From: Ustilaginoidea virens
Lineage: Eukaryota; Ascomycota; Sordariomycetes; Hypocreales; Clavicipitaceae
Assembly: GCF_000687475.1 (NCBI RefSeq)
Contig: NC_057318.1
Coordinates: 682,001-746,000 of the forward strand
Direction of reading: 5' to 3'
Length of the DNA: 64,000 nucleotides
Shown here: in pieces, positions 56,574 to 64,000 of the stretch
Layout: each line of letters begins with the position of its first letter
Numbering within the stretch: the stretch's first letter is position 1
The notes under the pieces: model-generated
Seen by the model: only the letters and a program-made list of their open reading frames with translations
Databases searched by the model: none
Told to the model about the DNA's origin: nothing
Program-made: the position numbers and the translations under genes

Positions 56574-59500
56574 GGCGGCGGAAGGGAAGGGGCCTTCCGG
56601 GTCGAGTGGCGCAGCAGCAGGGAGTGAGGTTTTGTAGTAGTACGGCCAGCTGGGGCGAACATGAACATGGGTGGTTCCGGAAATTTGGTCCGTGTCAGGT
56701 AATGAAAAATATGGCGTGCTCTCGCAGTATCGCTCACCAGCTGGTCGACATGGGTACGAAAGGGCGATGGTTGAGCCAGGACCAGGTCGGCACTGCTGGA
56801 TGGTATGGAGTTTAGTTTGAACAGACTGGACCTACTATGGAGTGAAGGTTTGCCGCAAAAGCGCCAGGAGTCAGAAGCACGCGGGGGTGGGCTTAAACCA
56901 GACTAGTTGGACGACTTGTGCCGGGCAGTACGGTGCCAATGTACCAGACCAGACCAGACCAGACCGGCTGTCGGATCCCCACAGTGCCCACCGCCCAGCT
57001 GCCCACTGCCCACTGCCCAACTGCCCACACTGCCCTCAACCCAAACCGTACCCACAACGCTCGTGTCTTTCGCAGGATTCTTTGCTTCAATTTTGTTTGC
57101 TCATGTGCTTACGGCTTATGAGAGGCGTCGCTTTTGTCGTGCCGCGGCCGTCTTTTATCCGTCTTTGTGTGATTCCTGTCATGCCCGATGCGCGCGCGCG
57201 CGTATCCCTGTCCCTCCTCCGCCCTCACCGACAGATGATGGGACCAACCCGTTACCCAACGCGCTGTCGGGACCCGAGACTCGAAACCAGGCTTGACTGG
57301 GCACTGGGCACTGGGCACTGGGCACTGGGCACTGGGCACTGGGCACTGGGCACGCAAAACAACAAAGCAAAAACTGAGCAGACAATGCGCTGGGCCGTGC
57401 GCATCCCGCACATGGGGTCATGGGGTCACGAGTACAGTAATGATTCGTAATGATTCTGACCTGTCACTGGCCGTCTCTGGCCAGTGGCGGCGGCTCTGTC
57501 CCCTGAATAATGATGGTACTGTACGTCCGTACGGAGTACGGAGTAGGAGGTGGGAACCCACCCAACAGCCCCCACAGCCCCAACAGCGGGGACGACCCGG
57601 GTCCATGATGCCAAGTTGCCGAGCCAAAGCCAAACCGGCCGGGCACGGCAAACAGCACCAAGCCTCGAAAACAACATTGGAACTTGAACTTGCCTTGCTG
57701 GCTACATGTAGGTCACTAACCTCCCCGGGCCCGAAAATAGCCCCCCCCCCAGGTTCGATGCAGCAACGCGCACCAAGCCGGCTCCGGCTCGTACCTGTCA
57801 ATCCAGGAGAGGCGGAAGCGAGCTAAGAAATGACGTGCGATTTGACGCCCTGTTGCTTTGCGATTGCGCAATTACCTTGAAAGCCCTGCCCTGTGGGGCA
57901 TCCTACCAAACCGAGCCAATCAAGCCGCAAACCACGGCTCATAATTGTCATCTCAGACGTTTCCCCGTCTGTCGCTCCTTCCCATTGGGGAGACGTCAAC
58001 TCGCTTTCAGAATTTTTCTTCAAAATGACGAAATGTTTTGGACTTGGCTTCTGCTGTTGAAAGTTGAAACGTCTCTCACTGTCACCCAAGCTGAACGGAC
58101 AGGTCTCCTCTCCGAGGCCGATGAAGCATTATCGAAGCCTTGTAAGGCGTGCTGCGCCTCGCCAGTTCATTGCAATTCGTCATGTCATGGTGGCATTCGG
58201 CGGCTTTCTGGTCTCAAATCGACTCTCCTGATGGCGCGCATGGCGACAGACGCGATGCTCAAGGTGAAAACTACTCGGTCCTCCGACCCTCGAGTGCCCT
58301 CCATGGGTGGTTTCGCATGCTCCCACCCCCAGGGGTTACGCCTTTTTGGGAGGACACGGAAAGAGTCGTTCTTCCGGCAGGTGATCCTCTTCCTGACCTG
58401 CTGCCCGGCTTGTACGGACCAATATGCAACCCTTGTGATTTTTTCGTTGGCGTGGTGTCACTGCCCGTGAAAAGCAAATTCATTCAGCCACTTTTGCTAG
58501 AAAATCCAAACCAAAGTATCCAACACGCATCCCAGGATGCATTATGCTCGTTGGTTGTCCCTCGACATGGTGTGCAGCTGTCAGTCATCCTTGGATGCTC
58601 CCGACATGCCGGCTATACTCATTCGATCGCCGGAAAATCCGGCCTATACCTTGCAGGTGTGATGAGATTTCCGGGCCTTTGCTCTTTGCTTCGCAATCCA
58701 GAAGACGTCGACTCCATGGCAAGGGATGCCCTGCATGTAAAAGATTGAAAGCCGGGATCTATTGCGGTCGGACCGGGTACCCTTTGCTAATCCATGCATA
58801 CGCATATCGCACGCCGGGACCTGTACATGGGAGTTGGCCTCACAAGGCAAGCAACCCGCCTTCCCCGAGACGCTCGTGCTGACGAGCAGCCGGTCTATTA
58901 GGCTGCTGAGCCGGCCCTCGTACTTGATTCGCCATGCTCCGCTCAACCGTAGCAGCATCAGCATCAAGAACCAAAGGCTCCAATTGCCCATCTTTATGCA
59001 AATGCATGAGATGGAGCCATTCCCACTTTGCGTTGGATAAAATAAGGAGGCAAATGAACCGTGACAGATGATTTGCTCGCGTAATCATGCGAATTATACA
59101 TCAAGTGCAAAATATGCCAACATAATCAGTGATAGGAGGCAACAGTTTGGAGGAAAGCTCCAACAAACAGCCCAACCCACCGTTGACGGTCCGTTACCGT
59201 CCCTTTCGCCAAGTGAAAACTCATGATGCAAGCTCAAGACCGACACATATGAAGCTCTGGGGTCTTTTCACCATCACATGGAATCACTCACGCAGAATTA
59301 GAATTCGTATGTCAGGGGTCATCGCGTTCCGAGCCATGGGTCGTTCAGAATCTGATTGCAGCCTGGCTACGAGGAGGTTCAGGTTCTTGCTGGCTGTCAA
59401 AGTATAGCTCCTCCACTGGGGAAGACGATTCAATGTATCACACAAGTCTCGAAGCCTCTACTGCTTGTCCGCACCTACTTGAGCCGATGAACGTTGCTGC

Positions 59501-60945
59501 TTGTCGCAAGAGCTTGTGTGGCCAGCGTCGAGTCCTACGGCCCGGCCCGTCCACCCTCGGGTTCTCCGCCGTGCTTCTACTAGACCACATGCCCAAGATT
59601 GTATCCATCAATTAATGCAGTGATACATCCCCTGCTTCAATACTCGCGCCTCACTCTGAGTGCTGACCGTTGTTGGGGCTGTGGTGGTGCGTTGTCATTC
59701 TTTTCAGTGAGAAATCAATCCCAAAACCACAAACTGCTCCGTAGACAATCGGAATACCGATACAAGGCCAAACGCTTGATTTGGCGAACGAGAGGAGACG
59801 AGGCCCTTCCCCAGGAAATCAGGGAAAAGACGTACCAGAGAATATCAAAGATTGGCTTTGCAGCTCAGTTTATACTCGTCTTGATTCCGCAAACGAGTCT
59901 TTCATCCCGTACAGCCTCCGGCGCAATCGGAATTCAGAGTAAAGAAGCCTGGAATAAAATGCCTTTGATCAAAGAGAAAAGACCATGCCCCAACGGCCTT
60001 TCTTTACACTTCTGTGTGGTGATAATTCAAAGGGCTGGCGCGCATCTCATGGTTGAACCTGCTGTTCCCTACGCATTACACACCCGCTACGAAGGACACA
60101 CTCAAAGGCGACCCGAAGAGCGAGTCGAAAACCCCTGTTTCTGGCGGCTCTCCAATAGCAAAAAGCGAAACTTTGTCACCGAGTCCGCGACAGCCAGCAG
60201 CACACGGTGAAGAGGGAGCACAGCATACGGAGAAGGGATCGATGCCAACGAGGCGAAAGCGAGAATGACAGACACCAGGATCATATAATAGGCCTCACTG
60301 CTCTAGGAAATGGGGACAGATGCAATTGGATTGTTTTTGCATATATTGAGGCGGCGTTTGAGATGTTTACTTTACAACTGAGGCTCACGACTCGACTTGT
60401 TATATATTATTCGATGTGCGAAATCATGCACGAAAGGGGCGCTTCTACGCCCTTTGCTTCAGGCTCTTGATATACTCAGGTCGCTGTTTACATTGCGTTT
60501 CGAGGCGTCGCAAAGTACCCGTCGTGGTGTTGAATCGCGAATTAACCCGTTCTCCCAGGATGTTGCAGCTCGGCTTGGTCCGGAGCCCCCGCGGTCAGAA
60601 TGCGGATGGAGGATTGAGGACTGATATTCGCCCCACAGGTCACTATTCGCGACGGGAATAATTCAGTCTCAGACCGCCGGTGGGAAGAATATTCCCAACT
60701 GGTCAACGTTGATCGCAGTCGCAGTGGACGCATCTTGCTGTCGACAGGGGTTGAAAGATCGTACAGGGCCCAGACCTGAAGCTGCCAGCATCAGCACCTG
60801 AGGTGCCTGCCAGTTGCCTGCCAGTTGCCTGCCAAGTGTCGAGATCCCGCCGCCGCTGCGCTCCCTCCGCCCCACCGCACCGCGGCACTGCCATGACCTG
60901 ATATTCTGATTCTACCTTCATCTCTACTCATTCAAGCATTTTTGC
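56574..60945. other. 4.4-kb intergenic region
   Basis: Contains tgccc/ctgccca-type repeats at 56985-57035, a 7-nt tandem repeat at 57297-57352 and TACGGAGTA motifs at 57530-57545. The DNA from ~57.8 to 60.7 kb is less GC-rich. ORFs at 58149-58748 and 59599-60210 (about 200 codons each) lack signal, domain or splice support. No gene is accepted. Confidence 0.5.
57297..57352. repeat. 7-nt tandem repeat (gggcact)n
   Basis: Seven to eight perfect head-to-tail copies of gggcact. Confidence 0.9.
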
Positions 60946-62541
60946 TCACCATTGCTCGTGTCCTGGTGCGGTTCGAGCATCGAGTTGACCGTTTCTATTC
61001 GAGTGCGTGATCTCAACCTGATTGGAGACCACAATGGTGTTGGGCGGCTTATATTCTTTTTGGACATTCTCCAGCTTGACATCGTCGACTATTCGCTCCT
61101 CGCTCTCGCTAAACGTCATGTTTTCGGTGATTGGATTGGCTGTTCTTGGTCCGCTGCGATTTCGCGGTGTGGATGCGGGACCACCTCCTCCAATGCTCAC
61201 GAAACCGGTGGGAGTCTTGCACGACTTTTTGGATGAACGCAGCAAATTGCCGCAGAATGGAGTAAGCCATACTCGGAAGAGGGGGAACAGCATGGGCAGG
61301 TTGGTGGTGATGACGGCAACAAAGGCCTCCCTGGTGCCCCATTCGCCCGCCTGTTGAGCTCCATGGAAGGGGTCCTGGACGGGATAAGGGCCAACTCTTT
61401 AGCCTCATACGATTAAAGCACGGGGACAACGGGTCGTCGAGGCACTCACCACCAGTACGAATATGCTCTTGAGGGTGGCGCAGACTAGAACGAATATACC
61501 TGCACCAAGAACGACAGAAGAGGCAATCTTTTTGATGGTCTTGAGTCGAGAGCGCCACAGCATGGGGATTGGAATCAGAATTAGGTAGAGATCGGTGCAT
61601 ATGTTGGAGGCAAACGACACCCAGACAATGGGCAGGGATATAGCGGGTTGGCAAGAGTCTGGAGGCTCGTCAGTACGCGCGGAACATAGAGTTGGCGTGA
61701 GACTGGCGACTCGGCCCAGGGGAGAGCTCACTGCCGGGATTCGGGTTGATTTGCCAGTATCTGGTGAAGGGTCGACAGGCAAGGAAATTGGTGAGTATCG
61801 ACGCAAGCGTGGTCGCAATGACGAGACCGAAGCCGATGATGATTCTGACGCGGTACGACAGACCAAGACCCTCCTAAAAGACACTCAATCAGCATGCACA
61901 TTCATTGGACAGGTGGATGTTTTTTTGGGACGGCAGAGAATCGAGGCCATGTGCGGATTTCGTACCGTCAGTCGGAGATAAAAAGCGAGCACGGACAGCT
62001 TGAGGAACCCGATCAAGAGAGAGTATGTCGTCCAGCCGGCAATTTGAATTTGCGACCCAATCACCCTGAAGGACGTTGCCCTTAGCCATGCCTGACCCCT
62101 CCTCCATGTGCGCAGCCGAAACCAGGTCAGCTTTACATCTTCTACTCACCTCAGACGATACTCGGGATCACTCGGCGAAAGCGCCGCGCGCTCGGCATCC
62201 GTCATGGCGTTGTTTGCCAGCCCCTTGGCCACATGCCCAATGCTGTACCCAAGGCCAGCTTGAGCTGAGTAGAAGATCTTATTTCACCAAGAGATTAGCC
62301 AACCCGCTCAAACGGCAAGAAATCATGCAGAGGGCGTGTCGCTTCGTACAATGCCAAACCAAACGAGGACGTCGTCGGCACGCAGGCCCTTGGTACCAAC
62401 GGCTCGGATCCTTGCATATGTCCTGAGAAAGGTCGACAGCACCCCCGTGCCGTAAAGCGTGAAGAGCTCGATGGTGAAGTTGCGAAACGCCTTTTGCGCG
62501 GCTGCTGCGGCGGCCGCCTGCGCAGCTGGATCGCCCGGCAT
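60946..62541 (-). CDS. SAT4/PTH11-like fungal rhodopsin-domain membrane protein
   Basis: Six exons (62541-62350, 62277-62150, 62065-61966, 61873-61732, 61658-61450, 61374-60946) join to 399 residues with consistent phases 0, 2, 0, 1, 0. Seven hydrophobic helices precede a polar C-terminal tail. Family markers: LRADDVLVWFGI after helix 2, FLKLSVLAFYLRL, NFLACRPFTRYW, SCQPAISLPI, EWGTREAFVAVITTNLPML with FRVWL. It differs clearly from the paralogue at 6031-7728, for example in the alanine-rich N-terminus. It is probably a plasma-membrane receptor-like protein; the ligand is unknown. The start at 62541 avoids an upstream isoleucine-rich simple-repeat frame. Confidence 0.9.
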
Positions 62542-64000
62542 GGCCAGGGCGAGGAACTGGCAACGCTTGTTACAAGTGCAAAGGGCGGCTTGTGGCAGGC
62601 GTCGATGTTTGATGATGATGATGATGATGATGAAGCACAAGACATGGCAGTCTATTTAGTTGGCCCCGTCGCCGCATACATGGCAAAGGATATTTGGTTC
62701 AAGGGGATAGGGATAGGACGGGTTTCCGCCACCCTTCCTTCCCTGGGCAGCCCTCGTCTGGGGCGTTTGGGGGGGGATGGAGCTGCGATCTAGATTTCCT
62801 CAGGTTCGAGCGAGCTGCAATAGCTCCAATCCTCTGGTCGACCCTGCTGCACTGGGCTTAGAGCGAAAAGCTTTTTCGTTCGCACGCCAATCATTACCGA
62901 TCGGGGAGCTGTCCGGAGGATTCTTCTGTGGAGAGGACCCGTCACCACCATGACTGCCGTTGACTAGGTGGTGGACATGAGAGGAGATCGAGGGCCCACC
63001 TCTGGCGGCCCTAGGGAATGCAGAATGCAAACCAGGGTGCCATGCTATACGGGGGGACTGCCGTTTCCATTTGCTTCTTGGCAAGCCGGGGGCATCGGCT
63101 TCAGATTGCCAGCCACTACCGAGTTTGGCGAGGGCAAAGTGGAAATTTCCAGGCGCCTCCCAGGGCGCGCAGAGGTCTGAGGTGGCTTTCCCCGCTGGCC
63201 TGCCAACAAACATGAAGCTATGAAAGCCACCCGCCCAAAGGCACGAACACTCCAGACTCCAACAAGAGTCTATACCCAACGCAACCAGCAAGAGCAAGCC
63301 CACGGCTGCGCAGGACCCTGCACGCCGCGAAATCACCTGCGCCCAGCTGAAAAGACGCTCCAAGCCAACGTTTGACGAGAGGCGCCAAGGCTTTCAACGC
63401 TGGATGCTCGGTAGGCAAGGGGCGATTCATGTGATGCCTGGCTGCACAGCCAGCTTCATCCCAAGGGAGGCTCGCCGGTCGCTCGCTCGCTCACAGCACG
63501 AACTTGCGCAGACGGTCCCGACGCAGTCCACTAGCCGCCCCCGCTGTGACATTCTGCCTCGGCCCGTCAGCACGAAAACAGTCCTGGTTTTCCGCCGGAC
63601 GCGCCCACGACAACAAGCGTCTGCCCTTTGGGCTGGTGCCATGCCTGCTGTTGCTCCGGAGTCCGTCTGGTTGACGTGGAACACAGCTGCCACCAAAGAC
63701 AAGGAGCGAAAGGAGAGCTGAATGGGACAACCAGTGGCTGCTGGCTAGTTCAGCGGTTCACGTTCACGTTCCCTCGCAGGGCAAGGCATAGGTGCCTGGG
63801 ACACGAACGCCACACCGATTGGCTCCTTGGGCCAAAATGGTTGTTGCTGCTTGTTGCTGCGCACCGGAATCCGGGTGTGTCTCTTTCCGGCGCCCGCAAC
63901 TGCTGGCGTCTTGGCGCCCTTGAACCAACGTGCCGGGACGGTTGAGTCGACGAGTTGGTGCACGAAATGGGCAGCATGGCTTGAACTCTTTACTGATTAC
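62542..64000. other. Upstream region to window end, no gene seen
   Basis: Starts with a GATGAT repeat at 62610-62634 just upstream of the SAT4/PTH11-like gene. Remaining ORFs on both strands are overlapping and featureless. Confidence 0.5.

Noticed and set aside
58149..58748. 199-codon plus-strand ORF
   Set aside because: No signal peptide, domain, or splice-linked continuation; considered chance, though composition alone does not exclude a gene.

Overview
The window is nuclear DNA of a filamentous ascomycete, most likely a Sordariomycete of the Hypocreales type. That placement is an inference. It rests on short (about 50-100 nt) GT-AG introns with CTAAC/CTGAC branch points, strong G/C bias at third positions of many genes, SAT4/PTH11-like membrane proteins, WSC, scon-2/MET30 and twinfilin genes, and long mononucleotide and microsatellite tracts. 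No bacterial operons, CRISPR, rRNA or intact transposons were seen. Nearly all genes contain introns, so I built the models by joining frames across splice sites and checking intron phase. Most long uninterrupted ORFs in GC-rich intergenic DNA are not genes.

Layout. 0-8 kb: 3' end of a GH3 beta-glucosidase, a MAPEG-family membrane protein whose intron carries a minisatellite, a 73-aa cysteine-rich secreted protein in three exons, and a SAT4/PTH11-like seven-helix protein. 8-16 kb: long intergenic DNA around an adenylosuccinate synthetase split into 20 exons, and a tRNA-Gly with a tiny intron. 15.8-23.6 kb: a pectin-degradation neighbourhood with two GH28 enzymes and a CE8 pectin methylesterase. 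23.9-26.8 kb: a divergent pair, a fatty-acid-hydroxylase-superfamily enzyme and a short-chain dehydrogenase. 27-32 kb: gene-poor DNA with a decayed aminoglycoside-phosphotransferase-like pseudogene.

32.5-38.5 kb: an eight-cysteine secreted protein, a repeat-bearing GPI-type wall protein, a CofD/UPF0052 protein and two small membrane proteins. 39-56.6 kb is housekeeping-dense: a DUF8004-like protein, dynactin subunit 4, ribosomal protein eS7, a WSC surface protein, twinfilin, a succinate/fumarate carrier and a scon-2/MET30-type F-box WD40 protein. 56.6-64 kb is mostly intergenic with a second SAT4/PTH11-like gene.

Functional links. The GH28 and CE8 enzymes fit one pathway: demethylation of pectin, then release of galacturonate. 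With the secreted small proteins, WSC and PTH11-like proteins this suggests a plant- or litter-associated lifestyle. The most unusual item is the adenylosuccinate synthetase: 19 introns, including exons of 5 and 11 nt, yet an intact 423-residue reading frame.
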